In this document: positions 28,277 to 42,209 of the stretch, in pieces
Layout: each line of letters opens with the position of its first letter
How positions within the stretch are numbered: the stretch's first letter is position 1
Assembly (NCBI RefSeq): GCF_003855495.1
Contig: NZ_CP034086.1
Coordinates: forward strand, 2,579,501-2,643,500
DNA: 64,000 nt
Direction of reading: 5' to 3'
Source of the DNA: Methylocystis rosea
GTDB taxonomy: Bacteria; Pseudomonadota; Alphaproteobacteria; Rhizobiales; Beijerinckiaceae
Notes under the pieces: generated by a model
What the model saw: only the letters and a program-made list of their open reading frames with translations
Databases searched by the model: none
Told to the model about the DNA's origin: nothing
Translations under genes and position numbers: made by a program

Positions 28277-28639
28277 TTAGAACTCCAGACCGCCCTCGCG
28301 GGCGCCGTCGGCCAGCGCCTTGACGCGCCCGTGATACATGTAAGCGCCACGATCGAAAACGACCTCTTTGACGCCCTTGGCGACGGCGCGCTCCGCGAGG
28401 AGCTTGCCGACGACCTTCGCCGCCTCGACGTCCGCGCCGGTCTTCAGACCCTCGCGGTTCGCCTTCTCGAGCGAAGAGGCGGCGGCGACCGTCGCGCCCT
28501 TCTCGTCGTCGATGATCTGCGCGTAGATCTGCTTGGACGAGCGAAACACCGAAAGGCGCAACCGCCCCTTGGCGCGTTCACGGATCGCCCGGCGCACCCG
28601 CGCCTTTCGACGCTGTTCGACTTTGACATCCCTGGCCAT
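28277..28639 (-). CDS. rplR: 50S ribosomal protein L18
   Basis: 120 residues. [21 protein letters not shown] and the C-terminal [20 protein letters not shown] are diagnostic. L18 binds 5S rRNA with L5 and L25 in the central protuberance. It lies 9 bases downstream of rplF. Confidence 0.97.
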   Translation of the reverse strand: MARDVKVEQRRKARVRRAIRERAKGRLRLSVFRSSKQIYAQIIDDEKGATVAAASSLEKANREGLKTGADVEAAKVVGKLLAERAVAKGVKEVVFDRGAYMYHGRVKALADGAREGGLEF

Positions 28640-28648
28640 GGCGGGTCC

Positions 28649-29182
28649 TTACTTCTTCTTGCCTTCCTTGCGGAAGATGAATTCATTGGCGTATTTGACG
28701 CCCTTGCCCTTGTAGGGCTCGGGCGGGCGCAAGGCGCGGATCTCGGCGGCGACTTGACCGACCTGGCGCCGATCCATGCCGCTGATGCTGATTTCCGTCG
28801 GCTTCGGCGTCACGATCGCGATGCCGGCCGGAATCGGATAGTTCACGTCATGCGAATAGCCGAGCGCGAGTTGCAGCGTTTTTCCCTGCACCGCCGCGCG
28901 ATAGCCGACGCCGGTGATTTCAAGCTTCTTTTCAAAGCCCGTGGTCACGCCGACGACGATATTGTTGATCTGGGCGCGCGCCGTGCCCCACAGCGCGCGG
29001 GCGCGCTTGGTTTCATTGCGCGGGTCGACCGAGATGGCGTTGTCCTGCTGGACGACGGAGACGTCGTCGGGCGCCAGGAACTCCAGCTGGCCCTTCGCGC
29101 CCTTCACCTGCACGAGCTGACCGTCCACCTTGGCGGTGACGCCGGCGGGAATGACGACAGGCTTCTTGCCGATACGAGACAT
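28649..29182 (-). CDS. rplF: 50S ribosomal protein L6
   Basis: 177 residues from ATG 29182, giving [16 protein letters not shown], the usual opening. The end, [19 protein letters not shown], is the conserved C-terminal motif. L6 sits near the factor-binding site of the large subunit. A longer frame upstream overlaps rpsH and is not used. Confidence 0.97.
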   Translation of the reverse strand: MSRIGKKPVVIPAGVTAKVDGQLVQVKGAKGQLEFLAPDDVSVVQQDNAISVDPRNETKRARALWGTARAQINNIVVGVTTGFEKKLEITGVGYRAAVQGKTLQLALGYSHDVNYPIPAGIAIVTPKPTEISISGMDRRQVGQVAAEIRALRPPEPYKGKGVKYANEFIFRKEGKKK

Positions 29183-29214
29183 GGTTGCAAATCCTGTTTG
29201 ATGAGGCGCAAGGT

Positions 29215-29613
29215 CTAGAAGACCTTGCACAGCACCTCGCCACCGACATTATTCTCGCGCGCCGCGTGATCGGCCATGACGCCCTTCGGAGTCGACACGA
29301 TGGTGACGCCGAGGCCATTCGCCACGCGCGGCACTGCGTCAACCGCCGCATAGACTCGGCGGCCCGGACGCGACACGCGCTCGATCTGCTTGATGACCGG
29401 CTCGCCGTCGAAATACTTCAGTTCGATCTCGAACTCGGTCCGGCCATTGCCGAAGTCGGTGCTGCTATAGCCGCGGATATAGCCCTCTTCCTTCAGCACG
29501 TCGAGCACATGCGCGCGCAGCTTCGAGCCCGGAGAGGACACCTTGTCCTTGCGGCGCATCTGCGCGTTGCGGATGCGGGTGAGAAGATCGCCCAATGGAT
29601 CGTTGATCGCCAT
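29215..29613 (-). CDS. rpsH: 30S ribosomal protein S8
   Basis: 132 residues, starting [20 protein letters not shown], with the C-terminal [20 protein letters not shown], both typical. S8 binds the central domain of 16S rRNA; in E. coli it is also the translational repressor of the spc operon. Whether such control exists here cannot be seen. It lies 10 bases downstream of rpsN. Confidence 0.97.
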   Translation of the reverse strand: MAINDPLGDLLTRIRNAQMRRKDKVSSPGSKLRAHVLDVLKEEGYIRGYSSTDFGNGRTEFEIELKYFDGEPVIKQIERVSRPGRRVYAAVDAVPRVANGLGVTIVSTPKGVMADHAARENNVGGEVLCKVF

Positions 29614-29623
29614 CTGCGTCTCC

Positions 29624-29929
29624 TTACCAGCTTGACTTCACGAGGCCGGGCACCAGGCCGCGGGACCCCAATTCGCGTAGCGCAATGCGCGACATTTTCA
29701 GCTTGCGATAAAAGCCGCGCGGACGGCCCGACACTTCGCAGCGGTTACGCACGCGAACGGGCGCGGAATTGCGCGGGAGCTCAGCAAGCTTGAGACGCGC
29801 CTCGAACTGCTCTTCGACGCTCAGCGTCTTGTCATTCGCGACCGCCTTCAGCCGCGCGCGCCGCCCGGCGTAGGACTTCACGAGCCTTCGCTTCCGCTTG
29901 TTGTTCTCAATCGCGCTTTTCTTCGCCAT
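29624..29929 (-). CDS. rpsN: 30S ribosomal protein S14 (zinc-free type)
   Basis: 101 residues, the long C- form without the CxxC zinc ligands found in short S14. [20 protein letters not shown] and [20 protein letters not shown] are diagnostic. S14 is in the head of the small subunit. It lies between rplE (47 bases) and rpsH. Confidence 0.97.
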   Translation of the reverse strand: MAKKSAIENNKRKRRLVKSYAGRRARLKAVANDKTLSVEEQFEARLKLAELPRNSAPVRVRNRCEVSGRPRGFYRKLKMSRIALRELGSRGLVPGLVKSSW

Positions 29930-29976
29930 TACCAGTTTCGCCTTTCAGTATCCGCGTTTGAGGAGCTGTTACGCCC

Positions 29977-30699
29977 TCACTGCCGGAACGGGAAATTGAA
30001 CGCCTTCAGCAAGGCGCGCGCCTCTTCGTCGGTCTTGGCCGTCGTGCAGACGATCACGTCCATGCCCAGGATCGACTCGGCCTTGTCGTAGTCGATTTCG
30101 GGGAACACGATGTGCTCCTTGATGCCGAGCGCATAGTTCCCGCGACCGTCGAAGGACTTCGGATTCAATCCGCGGAAGTCGCGCACGCGCGGCAGCGCCA
30201 CGGTGATCAGGCGATCCAGAAACTCATACATCCGCGTCTTGCGCAGCGTCACCTTCGCGCCGATCGGCATGTTCTCGCGCAGCTTGAAGGTCGAGATCGC
30301 CTTGCGCGCGCGGGTCACGACCGGGCGCTGGCCGGCGATGAGACCAAGGTCGGCCGCCGCTGACGTCGCCTTCTTGCTGTCGTTGACAGATTCGCCGACG
30401 CCCATGTTGAGCACGATCTTCTCGATCGTCGGCACTTCGAGCGCGTTCTTATAGCCGAACTGCTTCTGCAACGCTTCGCGCACGACCTCTTCGTAATGCT
30501 TGCGCATGCGCGGCACATACGAGCCGTCGGCGCCAAACGCCGCCGCGTCGTCGCCGGATGTCGCCGGCTTTTCCTTAGCCGCAGGCTTTTCGCCGGATTT
30601 GGCGGCGGCCTTCTTGGGCTCCTTCGCCTCCGCGCCTTCGGCGGCGGGCTTTTGAGCCTTGGCGGGCTTTTCGGCCTTGGGCTTCTTTTCCTCAGCCAT
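29977..30699 (-). CDS. rplE: 50S ribosomal protein L5 with long N-terminal extension
   Basis: 240 residues, where L5 is usually about 180. The core starts at [18 protein letters not shown] (about residue 61) and shows [13 protein letters not shown], the conserved [14 protein letters not shown] and the end [11 protein letters not shown]. The first about 58 residues are a low-complexity Lys/Ala/Pro/Glu-rich extension resembling the tail of a histone H1-like protein. The ATG at 30699 is the only reasonable start for the longer form and it overlaps rplX by 8 bases; an internal start just before the core is not obvious. L5 binds 5S rRNA and the P-site tRNA. Confidence 0.95.
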   Translation of the reverse strand: MAEEKKPKAEKPAKAQKPAAEGAEAKEPKKAAAKSGEKPAAKEKPATSGDDAAAFGADGSYVPRMRKHYEEVVREALQKQFGYKNALEVPTIEKIVLNMGVGESVNDSKKATSAAADLGLIAGQRPVVTRARKAISTFKLRENMPIGAKVTLRKTRMYEFLDRLITVALPRVRDFRGLNPKSFDGRGNYALGIKEHIVFPEIDYDKAESILGMDVIVCTTAKTDEEARALLKAFNFPFRQ

Positions 30700-31009
30700 C
30701 GATCAATTCTCCGGAACGCTTGGCGACGCGGACCTTGCGGCCGTCGTCGAGAATCTTGAATCCAACCCGCGTCGCCTTGCCGTCCTTGGGATCGGCGACC
30801 GCCAGATTCGACAAATTGATCGGCGCGGCCTTGTTGATGATGCCGGCTTCGCGATCCTTGGTCTGACGCTGATGGCGCTTGACGATGTTGACGCCGTCGA
30901 CGACGGCGCGGCCCTCGTCGGGAATCACGCGCAGCACCTCGCCGCTGCGGCCCTTGTCGCGGCCGGCGAGAACGACGACTTTGTCGCCCTTCTTGATCTT
31001 GGCGGCCAT
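30692..31009 (-). CDS. rplX: 50S ribosomal protein L24
   Basis: 105 residues from ATG 31009, starting [20 protein letters not shown] with the KOW motif. L24 starts assembly of the large subunit. Its ATG overlaps the rplN stop by one base (TAATG), and its stop overlaps the rplE start, so three genes are tightly coupled. Confidence 0.97.
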   Translation of the reverse strand: MAAKIKKGDKVVVLAGRDKGRSGEVLRVIPDEGRAVVDGVNIVKRHQRQTKDREAGIINKAAPINLSNLAVADPKDGKATRVGFKILDDGRKVRVAKRSGELIDG

Positions 31010-31377
31010 TACAAAACCTCCGGGGCGAGCGAGATGATCTTCATGTGGTTCTTGGCGCGCAGCTCGCGCGGCACCGGTCCGAATATGCGGGTGCCGATCG
31101 GCTCTTTCTGATTGTTGATCAGCACCGCGGCGTTCGAATCGAAACGGATCACGGAGCCGTCGGCGCGCTTGATGTCTTTCGCGGTGCGAACGACGACGGC
31201 CTTCAGCACATCGCCCTTCTTGACGCGGCCGCGCGGAATCGCCTCCTTGATCGACACGACAATAATGTCGCCGACGCCGGCGTATTTGCGCTTGGAGCCG
31301 CCCAGCACCTTGATGCACATCACGCGGCGCGCGCCGGAGTTGTCGGCGACGTCGAGATTGGTTTGCATCTGAATCAT
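31009..31377 (-). CDS. rplN: 50S ribosomal protein L14
   Basis: 122 residues, [20 protein letters not shown] at the start and [19 protein letters not shown] at the end, both typical. L14 contacts 16S rRNA in an intersubunit bridge. It begins the spc gene order, 72 bases downstream of rpsQ. Confidence 0.98.
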   Translation of the reverse strand: MIQMQTNLDVADNSGARRVMCIKVLGGSKRKYAGVGDIIVVSIKEAIPRGRVKKGDVLKAVVVRTAKDIKRADGSVIRFDSNAAVLINNQKEPIGTRIFGPVPRELRAKNHMKIISLAPEVL

Positions 31378-31449
31378 GGCTTACCCGCCTTTCGTTCCGG
31401 TCTGGTTTCGGTTTCGCGCCGACTTCGTCCGGACAATTCGTTCTAACGA

Positions 31450-31692
31450 CTACGCCTCGGCCGTCACTTCGACGACCCGCCAGCGCTTCAATTTCGAGAT
31501 CGGCGCGGTCTCTTCGATCGTCACCGAGTCGCCCACCTTGAACGCGCCGTTCTCGTCATGGGCGTGATAGTTCTTCGTGCGGCGCACCGTCTTCTGGAAC
31601 AGCGGGTGGGTGAAGCGACGTTCGACCTTCACCACCACGGTCTTGTTCTGTTTGTCGCTGACGACGACGCCCTGGAGAATTCGCTTCGGCAT
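31450..31692 (-). CDS. rpsQ: 30S ribosomal protein S17
   Basis: 80 residues with [20 protein letters not shown] and the family motif [20 protein letters not shown]17 is an early-binding small-subunit protein. It is the last gene of the S10 order, 6 bases downstream of rpmC. Confidence 0.98.
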   Translation of the reverse strand: MPKRILQGVVVSDKQNKTVVVKVERRFTHPLFQKTVRRTKNYHAHDENGAFKVGDSVTIEETAPISKLKRWRVVEVTAEA

Positions 31693-31698
31693 GGCGCT

Positions 31699-31911
31699 TT
31701 AACCCTGCTTTTCGGCGCGCTTATGCGCGGCGATGGTTTTCGTGCGGGCAATGTCGCGACGAACGACGCGCACGCGTGAGGTGTTCTCGAGCTGGCCGGT
31801 CGCCCGCTGGAAGCGCAGATTGAACTGCTCTTTCTTGAGCTTCAGCACTTCGTCATTGAGCTGATCTTCGGTCATCGCCTTGATGTCGGAGAGGCGCTGT
31901 TTGGATTTCAT
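31699..31911 (-). CDS. rpmC: 50S ribosomal protein L29
   Basis: 70 residues from ATG 31911, giving [18 protein letters not shown], and the core [20 protein letters not shown], typical of L29. A longer frame overlaps rplP and is not used. L29 lies at the exit tunnel where nascent-chain factors dock. Confidence 0.97.
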   Translation of the reverse strand: MKSKQRLSDIKAMTEDQLNDEVLKLKKEQFNLRFQRATGQLENTSRVRVVRRDIARTKTIAAHKRAEKQG

Positions 31912-31921
31912 CACGTTCCCC

Positions 31922-32335
31922 TTATTCGGCGATGCGTTCGATGAAGCGCGTCTTAATCGGCAGCTTCGCGGCGGCAAGCGTCAAGGCCTCCCGCGCGATA
32001 GGCGCCGGCACGCCGTCGATCTCGAACATGATGCGGCCGGGCGCAACGCGCACGGCCCAGAATTCCGGCGCGCCCTTGCCCTTGCCCATACGCACTTCGG
32101 TCGGCTTCTTGGAGACCGGCACGTCGGGGAAGATGCGAATCCAGACTCGGCCGGCGCGCTTCATATGACGCGTCAGGGCGCGGCGCGCGGCTTCGATCTG
32201 GCGCGCGGTGATGCGATCCGGCTCCAGCGCCTTAAGGCCGAACTGACCGAAGTTCAGCGAAAAGCCCGCCTTGGAGGCGCCACGGATGCGGCCCTTGAAG
32301 GCCTTGCGGAACTTGGTGCGTTTGGGTTGCAGCAT
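31922..32335 (-). CDS. rplP: 50S ribosomal protein L16
   Basis: 137 residues, [17 protein letters not shown] at the start and [20 protein letters not shown] within, diagnostic for L16. L16 is near the A site and is needed for peptidyl transfer. It lies 10 bases upstream of rpmC and 24 downstream of rpsC. Confidence 0.98.
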   Translation of the reverse strand: MLQPKRTKFRKAFKGRIRGASKAGFSLNFGQFGLKALEPDRITARQIEAARRALTRHMKRAGRVWIRIFPDVPVSKKPTEVRMGKGKGAPEFWAVRVAPGRIMFEIDGVPAPIAREALTLAAAKLPIKTRFIERIAE

Positions 32336-32359
32336 GATTGCGCTCTTTAATCTTGTTCG

Positions 32360-33109
32360 TTACGCCGCGTCGCGCGGTTCGCGGTGCTCGCGACGGCGGC
32401 GTTCGCCGCCGCGGTCGCGATCGCCATGATCGCCGCCGGACGCCTGTTCAGCCGCCTTCTTATCCTGCGCCATCGGATCATGCTCAAGGATTTCGCCCTT
32501 GAAGATCCAAACCTTGATGCCGCAAGCGCCATAGGCGGTATGCGCGGTGGCGGTGCCGTAATCGACGTCGGCGCGCAGCGTGTGCAGTGGCACGCGCCCT
32601 TCGCGATACCATTCGAGACGGGCGATCTCGGCGCCGCCAAGACGGCCCGAGCAATTGATGCGAATGCCCTGCGCGCCCAGCCGGATGGCTGATTGCACGG
32701 CGCGCTTCATCGCGCGGCGGAAGGCGACGCGACGCTCGAGTTGCTGCGCGATCGACTCGGCGACGAGCGCGGCCTCGGTTTCGGGCTTGCGCACTTCGAC
32801 GATGTTGATGACGACTTCGCTGCCGGTGAGCTTGCCCACGAGCTTGCGAATCTTGTCGATGTCCGCGCCCTTCTTGCCGATGACGACGCCGGGACGCGCC
32901 GAATAGATCGTGACGCGGCACTTCTTGTGCGGGCGCTCGATGACGATCTTCGACACCGCCGCCTGCTTCAGCGTTTTCGACACGGTTTCGCGGATCGCCA
33001 TGTCCTCATGCAGGAGCTTGGCGTATTCGCCCTTATTGGCGAACCAGCGCGAATCCCAGGTGCGGTTGACGCCCAGTCGCAGCCCGATCGGATTAACCTT
33101 CTGACCCAT
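32360..33109 (-). CDS. rpsC: 30S ribosomal protein S3
   Basis: 249 residues. [20 protein letters not shown] opens the protein; the KH domain has [34 protein letters not shown] ends the conserved part. A charged tail of about 35 residues (rich in Arg, Asp, Glu, Gly) extends beyond the E. coli length. S3 forms part of the mRNA entry site and has helicase-like activity with S4 and S5. Confidence 0.98.
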   Translation of the reverse strand: MGQKVNPIGLRLGVNRTWDSRWFANKGEYAKLLHEDMAIRETVSKTLKQAAVSKIVIERPHKKCRVTIYSARPGVVIGKKGADIDKIRKLVGKLTGSEVVINIVEVRKPETEAALVAESIAQQLERRVAFRRAMKRAVQSAIRLGAQGIRINCSGRLGGAEIARLEWYREGRVPLHTLRADVDYGTATAHTAYGACGIKVWIFKGEILEHDPMAQDKKAAEQASGGDHGDRDRGGERRRREHREPRDAA

Positions 33110-33122
33110 GGTTTTAAATCCT

Positions 33123-33509
33123 TTAGGCGTTGGCCTGCGCTTCGACTTCGCGCACGATGATCGTCAGATTGGCGAATGGCTTCTCGACGCGGCTCGCACG
33201 GCCGCGGGCGCGGGCGTGGAAACGCTTCATCACCAGCGCCTTGCCGACAAAGGCCTGGGCGACGACGAGATCGTCGACGTCGAGACCGTGATTGTTCTCG
33301 GCGTTGGCGATGGCGCTTTCCAGCGCCTTCTTCACCTCATGCGCGATCCGCTTTCTGGAGAACTCCAGATCGGCGAGCGCGCGATCCACCTTCTTGCCGC
33401 GGATCAACTGCGCGAGCAGATTGAGCTTCTGCGGCGAGACGCGCAGCATGCGCGCGACGGCCTTCGCTTCATTGTCCGCAAGCCGGCGCGGATTGGCTTC
33501 CTTCGACAT
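33123..33509 (-). CDS. rplV: 50S ribosomal protein L22
   Basis: 128 residues with [20 protein letters not shown] and the beta-hairpin loop region [19 protein letters not shown], which lines the exit tunnel and is a site of macrolide effects. Order is rpsS-rplV-rpsC, with gaps of 22 and 13 bases. Confidence 0.98.
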   Translation of the reverse strand: MSKEANPRRLADNEAKAVARMLRVSPQKLNLLAQLIRGKKVDRALADLEFSRKRIAHEVKKALESAIANAENNHGLDVDDLVVAQAFVGKALVMKRFHARARGRASRVEKPFANLTIIVREVEAQANA

Positions 33510-33531
33510 CGTGAGCCTCTCTTAGCCTCTC

Positions 33532-33810
33532 TTAGCCCCTCTTGGCCTTCTTGTCGGCCGCATGGCCGTGGAAGGTGCGGGTCGGAGCGAATTCGCCGAA
33601 TTTGTGCCCGATCATGTCTTCCGACACTGCCACGGGAATATGTTTCTGGCCGTTGTGCACGCCGAAGGTCAGTCCCACGAATTGCGGGATGATCGTGGAG
33701 CGGCGGCTCCAGATCTTGATCACCTCGGAGCGGCCTGAACCGCGCGAGGTCTCGGCCTTCTTAAGAAGATAGCCGTCGACGAACGGGCCCTTCCAAATCG
33801 AGCGCGCCAT
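33532..33810 (-). CDS. rpsS: 30S ribosomal protein S19
   Basis: 92 residues, [20 protein letters not shown] at the start and [23 protein letters not shown] end (here [16 protein letters not shown]), the standard motif. S19 is in the head of the small subunit and contacts tRNA in the A site. It lies 3 bases downstream of rplB. Confidence 0.98.
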   Translation of the reverse strand: MARSIWKGPFVDGYLLKKAETSRGSGRSEVIKIWSRRSTIIPQFVGLTFGVHNGQKHIPVAVSEDMIGHKFGEFAPTRTFHGHAADKKAKRG

Positions 33811-33813
33811 GGG

Positions 33814-34653
33814 TTAGCCCTTCTTCTTGCGATTGTGTCGCGAGGACACAATGAAACGGTCGGTGGATTTATTGGTGCGGGTCTTCTTGCCCTTGGTCGG
33901 CTTGCCCCAGGGCGTGACCGGATGACGACCGCCAGAGGTGCGGCCTTCGCCGCCGCCATGCGGATGGTCGATCGGATTCATCGTGACGCCGCGATTGTGC
34001 GGGCGGCGGCCGAGCCAGCGTGAGCGGCCGGCCTTGCCGATCGAAGTGTTCATATGATCGGGATTGGACACGGCGCCGAGCGTCGCAAAGCACTGGCCAT
34101 GCACCAGGCGCTGCTCGCCGGAATTCAGCCTGATGATCACATAGCCCTGGTCGCGGCCGACGATCTGCGCATAGGTGCCGGCCGATCGCGCAATGGCGCC
34201 GCCCTTGCCGATCTTCATCTCGACATTGTGCACGATGGCGCCGACAGGGATGTTGGCGATCGGCATGGCGTTGCCGGGCTTCACGTCGACCTGATTGCCG
34301 GCGATCACTTCGTCGCCGACGGAGAGCCGCTGCGGCGCGAGAATATAGGCAAGCTCATTGTCCGTGTAGCGAATGAGCGCGATGAACGCCGTGCGGTTCG
34401 GATCATATTCGAGCCGCTCGACCTTGCCGGCGACATCGAGCTTGCGCCGCTTGAAGTCGACGACGCGATAGGCCTGCTTATGGCCGCCGCCGCGAAAACG
34501 CACGGTGATCCGCCCGGCGTTGTTGCGCCCGCCCTTTGAGCTCTTGCCTTCGGTCAGCGTCTTGACCGGCTTGCCCTTATAGAGCTCGCTGCGGTCGACA
34601 ATGACGAGCTGGCGAAGGCTCGGCGTGACCGGCTTGAATGTCTTCAGCGCCAT
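33814..34653 (-). CDS. rplB: 50S ribosomal protein L2
   Basis: 279 residues. [20 protein letters not shown], the conserved loop near the peptidyl-transferase centre, is present, and the start [17 protein letters not shown] is typical. L2 is essential for peptidyl transfer and subunit joining. It lies 21 bases downstream of rplW. Confidence 0.98.
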   Translation of the reverse strand: MALKTFKPVTPSLRQLVIVDRSELYKGKPVKTLTEGKSSKGGRNNAGRITVRFRGGGHKQAYRVVDFKRRKLDVAGKVERLEYDPNRTAFIALIRYTDNELAYILAPQRLSVGDEVIAGNQVDVKPGNAMPIANIPVGAIVHNVEMKIGKGGAIARSAGTYAQIVGRDQGYVIIRLNSGEQRLVHGQCFATLGAVSNPDHMNTSIGKAGRSRWLGRRPHNRGVTMNPIDHPHGGGEGRTSGGRHPVTPWGKPTKGKKTRTNKSTDRFIVSSRHNRKKKG

Positions 34654-34674
34654 CGTTCTATCCTCACGCCTTCC

Positions 34675-34971
34675 TTACAGTCCGGTCGTCACGTCGATCT
34701 TGTGGCCCTCGGCGAGGGTCACGACCGCTTTCTTGACGTCGCTCTGCTGGCCGCGCTTGCCGCGGAAGGTCTTGACCTTGCCCTTGCGCACCAGCGTATT
34801 GACCGCTTCGACCTTGACGTCGAAGAGACCTTCGACCGCCGCCTTGATCTGCGGCTTCGTGGCGGTCTTCGAGACCTTGAAGACCACCTTATTGCTCTCC
34901 GAGGCGAGCGTCGCCTTCTCGGTGATGACCGGGGCGACGATCACGTCATAATGGCGAACGTCCTTGCTCAT
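34675..34971 (-). CDS. rplW: 50S ribosomal protein L23
   Basis: 98 residues with the L23 core [20 protein letters not shown] and [20 protein letters not shown]23 lies at the exit tunnel and docks trigger factor and SRP. Its start overlaps the rplD stop by 4 bases. Confidence 0.98.
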   Translation of the reverse strand: MSKDVRHYDVIVAPVITEKATLASESNKVVFKVSKTATKPQIKAAVEGLFDVKVEAVNTLVRKGKVKTFRGKRGQQSDVKKAVVTLAEGHKIDVTTGL

Positions 34972-35588
34972 TTCAGTCGCGCCTCCAGCGCGTCCACCGC
35001 GGCGCGGGTCAACACCAGCTTCTCGCGGCGGAGGATGTCGTAAACATTGACGCCTTCGACGGGCAGAATGTCGATCTTCGGGATATTGCGTGCGGCGAGC
35101 ACGAAATTGTTCTGCGGCGCGCCGCCAACGATGATGATCGCGTTCTCGAGGCCGGTCTTGGCGAAACTCGATACGAGCAGCTTCGTCTTGGGCTCGGCGA
35201 GCTCCGCCGTCTCCCAGACGATGATGCCGCCATCCTTGGCTTTCGCCGACAGAGCATGTTTCAGCGCGAGCTGGCGCACCTTCTTGGTCAGATCATGCGC
35301 ATGGCTGCGCACCACCGGGCCGAAGGCGCGTCCGCCGCCGCGGAACTGCGGCGCGCGCGCCGAGCCGTGACGGGCGCCGCCGGTGCCCTTCTGCTTGTGC
35401 AGCTTCTTGCCCGAGCGCGCGATCTCGGCGCGGTTCTTCACCGCATGGGTGCCGGCGCGCCGCTTGGCGAGCTGCCAGCGGATCATACGGAAGATCAGGT
35501 CCTTGCGCGGCTCAAGGCCGAAGACCTCATCGGAAAGCTCGATCGAACCGGCCGCCTGGCCGTCGAACGACGTGACGTCGATCTTCAC
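34968..35588 (-). CDS. rplD: 50S ribosomal protein L4
   Basis: 206 residues. The tunnel-lining loop has [20 protein letters not shown] followed by [11 protein letters not shown], the hallmark of L4. In E. coli L4 also represses the S10 operon; no such leader structure was recognised here. Overlaps rplW by 4 bases and lies 3 bases downstream of rplC. Confidence 0.98.
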   Translation of the reverse strand: MKIDVTSFDGQAAGSIELSDEVFGLEPRKDLIFRMIRWQLAKRRAGTHAVKNRAEIARSGKKLHKQKGTGGARHGSARAPQFRGGGRAFGPVVRSHAHDLTKKVRQLALKHALSAKAKDGGIIVWETAELAEPKTKLLVSSFAKTGLENAIIIVGGAPQNNFVLAARNIPKIDILPVEGVNVYDILRREKLVLTRAAVDALEARLK

Positions 35589-35591
35589 GGC

Positions 35592-36329
35592 TCAGTCCTC
35601 CTTCTGCGCTTCTTGCGGAGCGGCGTCTAAATTCGCGGCTTCACCCTGTCCGTTGCCGAGGCGGAATTTGCCCGGCTGCGGCGCATCCTTCGGCAGCGCG
35701 CGCTTCACCGCGTCGCGCACGAAAATCCAACCGCCGGCCGTTCCCGGCACCGCGCCCTCGACCAGCAGCAGTCCCCGCGCGGGGTCAGTCTGCACCACCC
35801 GCAGATTTTGCGTGGTGACGCGGTCGACGCCCATATGGCCGGCCATTTTCTTGTTCTTGAAGGTCTTGCCCGGGTCCTGACGGCCGCCGGTCGAACCGTG
35901 CGAACGGTGCGAAACGGAGACGCCGTGGGTCGCGCGCAGACCCCCGAAGCCCCAGCGCTTCATCGGGCCGGCAAAGCCCTTGCCGGTGGAGGTTCCCGTC
36001 ACGTCGACGAACTGGCCGACGACGAAATGATCCGCCGTGATCTCGGCGCCGATCGGCAGCAACTCTTCCTCTTTCACCCGAAACTCAGCGAGCTTCATCT
36101 TCGGCTCCACCGAGGCCGCGGCGAACCGCGTGCGTTCGGCTTTCGAGACATTCTTGACCTTGGCGCGGCCGATGCCGAGTTGAACGGCGGTGTAGCCGTT
36201 CTTCTCTTGAGTCCGCTGCGCGACGACCTGGCAGCCGTCGAGCTTCAGGACCGTGACCGGCACATGCTCGCCCGCCTCCGTGAAGATGCGGGTCATTCCG
36301 ACCTTTTGCGCGATGACGCCCGACCGCAT
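35592..36329 (-). CDS. rplC: 50S ribosomal protein L3
   Basis: 245 residues from ATG 36329, which gives [16 protein letters not shown], the usual L3 opening; an upstream in-frame start at 36359 is not used. The conserved [20 protein letters not shown] with [10 protein letters not shown] is present. L3 reaches the peptidyl-transferase centre and is an assembly initiator. An acidic C-terminal tail of about 25 residues (rich in Ala, Glu, Gln) is present. Confidence 0.98.
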   Translation of the reverse strand: MRSGVIAQKVGMTRIFTEAGEHVPVTVLKLDGCQVVAQRTQEKNGYTAVQLGIGRAKVKNVSKAERTRFAAASVEPKMKLAEFRVKEEELLPIGAEITADHFVVGQFVDVTGTSTGKGFAGPMKRWGFGGLRATHGVSVSHRSHGSTGGRQDPGKTFKNKKMAGHMGVDRVTTQNLRVVQTDPARGLLLVEGAVPGTAGGWIFVRDAVKRALPKDAPQPGKFRLGNGQGEAANLDAAPQEAQKED

Positions 36330-36387
36330 GATCCAATCCTTCGCAAAGCGCGCTCGCATCCTTTAGCGAGCGCCGCCTGAATTCCGT

Positions 36388-36696
36388 TTAGAGCTTGATC
36401 TCGACATCCACGCCGGCGGCGAGATCAAGCTTCATGAGCGCGTCCACCGTTTGCGGGGTGGGATCGACGATATCGAGAACGCGTTTATGCGTTCTGATCT
36501 CGAACTGTTCGCGCGACTTCTTGTCGATATGCGGCGAACGGTTCACCGTGAATTTTTCGATGCGCGTCGGAAGCGGAATCGGACCGCGGACCTGAGCGCC
36601 CGTGCGCTTGGCCGTCGAGACGATTTCCTTCGTCGACGTGTCGAGAATCCGGTGATCGAACGCCTTAAGGCGAATCCGGATATTTTGACCGTTCAT
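36388..36696 (-). CDS. rpsJ: 30S ribosomal protein S10
   Basis: 102 residues, with [20 protein letters not shown] and [20 protein letters not shown], both diagnostic. S10 is in the head of the small subunit and, as NusE, takes part in transcription antitermination. It follows tuf across 112 bases; a short GCGAGC/GCTCGC hairpin (36716-36733) lies in that gap just ahead of the gene. Confidence 0.98.
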   Translation of the reverse strand: MNGQNIRIRLKAFDHRILDTSTKEIVSTAKRTGAQVRGPIPLPTRIEKFTVNRSPHIDKKSREQFEIRTHKRVLDIVDPTPQTVDALMKLDLAAGVDVEIKL

Positions 36697-36808
36697 TTTT
36701 CCGTCCTTTAGGACCGCGAGCGATTCTGCTCGCCTTCATGCGCCGCGCGCCGTTGCGCGCGACTTCTTTCACAAGAGCGAGCGCTTGGCCCGCGGCCCGG
36801 GATTCGCT

Positions 36809-37999
<1,191 letters not shown>

Positions 38000-38045
38000 C
38001 GCCGTGCTCCTTTGAAGAGTACCTGTCGCCCCGTCGCGTTCGAGA

Positions 38046-40121
<2,076 letters not shown>

Positions 40122-40132
40122 GACGGTTGTCC

Positions 40133-40986
<854 letters not shown>

Positions 40987-41279
40987 TCAATAGGGTCCTT
41001 CGCGTGATTGCGAATGGCGGATGTCAAGGGATCCCGCCGCGCATGGCCCTTAAAGGCACGCGCAAACGAGCGAAGCGCCGATGGCCGTAAGGGCCAAGGC
41101 GCTTCTAACGCAGAGGATCCCGTCGCCGGGATCGTGCCTTCCTGTCAGTCGCTTTCGCGACGTGCTGATTACCAATTACATTTGGCGGTCACAGGCAAGG
41201 CGACAGCGTTTAAGTTCGAAGGATCGAGAGCGAGGCGCTCGCCGACGGCATGAACTTACGGCCTGTCGAAAGTGGGCGG

Positions 41280-41308
41280 AACCTAATGGCGACGCTGGGC
41301 GGCGTCAA
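41280..41308 (-). promoter_or_regulatory. Candidate promoter of the str-S10-spc block
   Basis: On the minus strand: TTGACG (41303-41308), a 17-base spacer, then TAGGTT (41280-41285). The -35 is near-consensus, and a TAGGTT-like -10 is often seen at strong alphaproteobacterial promoters. It would give an rpsL leader of roughly 285 bases. Confidence 0.5.
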
Positions 41309-41391
41309 GCAAAGAATCTGTCATGATTGAAGAAATTCGCACCTGCTTGCCGCCAGGATTTTATTAGGTTTGTCTATCGGTGCGACGGCCC

Positions 41392-41506
41392 TCATTCGCC
41401 GGGAGTGAAATTCTTCAAAAACTCAATCACCGGCTCGACATGCTCGCCGAGCTGCTTTGCAACCTCATCCCAGCCTTTAATGCCAGCCTTTAATGGCGAA
41501 CTCCAT
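41392..41506 (-). pseudogene. Possible small gene broken by a 13-bp tandem duplication
   Basis: From ATG 41506 the frame reads MEFAIKGWH and stops. Removing one copy of the perfect tandem repeat CCAGCCTTTAATG (41470-41482 and 41483-41495) restores a frame reading MEFAIKGWDEVAKQLGEHV and ending ...NFTPGE at 41392. As it stands, the downstream part is joined to another frame giving a 71-residue reading from 41607. I recognise no family. This may be a recently broken small gene, or the 71-residue frame may be genuine, or neither may be coding. Confidence 0.25.
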
Positions 41507-41912
41507 GTCTTGCCCTTTTCCGACTCCAGCGCTTCGATCCGGTCTGGCCCAGACGCCAGAACGCCTAGCTCTAGCTGAGGCGCTGGAAAGGTCTGCCTGG
41601 CGGCCAAGCCTACTGAAAGCGCAAGGGCATATGGCGTTCGAGTAGGCGCCCCGGATTGGCGTGCGCCTTCGCCATTCTGAACGCTGCATGCTACAGGTGG
41701 ATCGAGACCGGCCCCGAGATTCTACCGATCGCAACCGTGTGGCGCCGGCGCGCCGTTGGCTCGGGGACGGGGCGCAGCCGCCAAATCCGCGGAAGCGTCT
41801 CATCTGCGCAGTTTGGTCGCATGCCGACGGCATTGCGCCTGGCGCGAGCCGGTAACATCATCCCCCACTGCGACGGCGACGCCGCCAAAGTTGATCAAGG
41901 AAGGAAGCTCGA

Positions 41913-42152
41913 ATGAGCCATGTTGCGCATGAGTTGCACGAAGAATTTCCCCAGCACGCCGAGGCCATTCACGCCTTGAAGGCCAAGAACGCGCACTTCG
42001 CGCGCCTCACCGAGGAATATCACACGCTCAATCGCGCCATTCACCGCATGGAGACCAATGTCGAGCCGGCCGATGACGGCACGATCGAGGATCTCAAGAA
42101 GAAGCGGCTCGTCCTCAAGGATGAGATCGCCGGCTTCCTCGAAACGGCGTAA
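41913..42152 (+). CDS. YdcH-like protein (DUF465)
   Basis: 79 residues forming a two-helix coiled coil: FPQHAEAIHALKAKNAHFAR, then LTEEYHTLNRAIHRMET and DLKKKRLVLKDEIAGFL. This matches the DUF465/YdcH family, small cytoplasmic proteins of unknown function that are common and often abundant in proteobacteria. A good AAGGAAGG site precedes ATG 41913. The gene stands alone and is followed at 23 bases by a strong terminator, so it is a single-gene transcript. Confidence 0.88.
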   Translation: MSHVAHELHEEFPQHAEAIHALKAKNAHFARLTEEYHTLNRAIHRMETNVEPADDGTIEDLKKKRLVLKDEIAGFLETA

Positions 42153-42174
42153 GCTGCTTCTCTCAAATAGCGTG

Positions 42175-42204
42175 AAAACGCCCCGGCCTGCGCCGGGGCG
42201 TTTT
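42175..42204. terminator. Strong bidirectional intrinsic terminator
   Basis: AAAACGCCCCGGC-CTGC-GCCGGGGCGTTTT: a perfect 13-bp stem with a 4-base loop and A/T flanks on both sides. It lies between convergent genes (42152 and 42210) and can end both transcripts. Confidence 0.92.
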
Positions 42205-42209
42205 CGGTT

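Larger units (their letters stand above)
40987..41912. other. Gene-poor stretch upstream of rpsL
   Basis: About 925 bases between the divergent rpsL and YdcH-like genes. It contains the candidate str promoter and a possible decayed small gene (both listed separately). The rest shows no convincing gene, tRNA or repeat. Confidence 0.5.
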
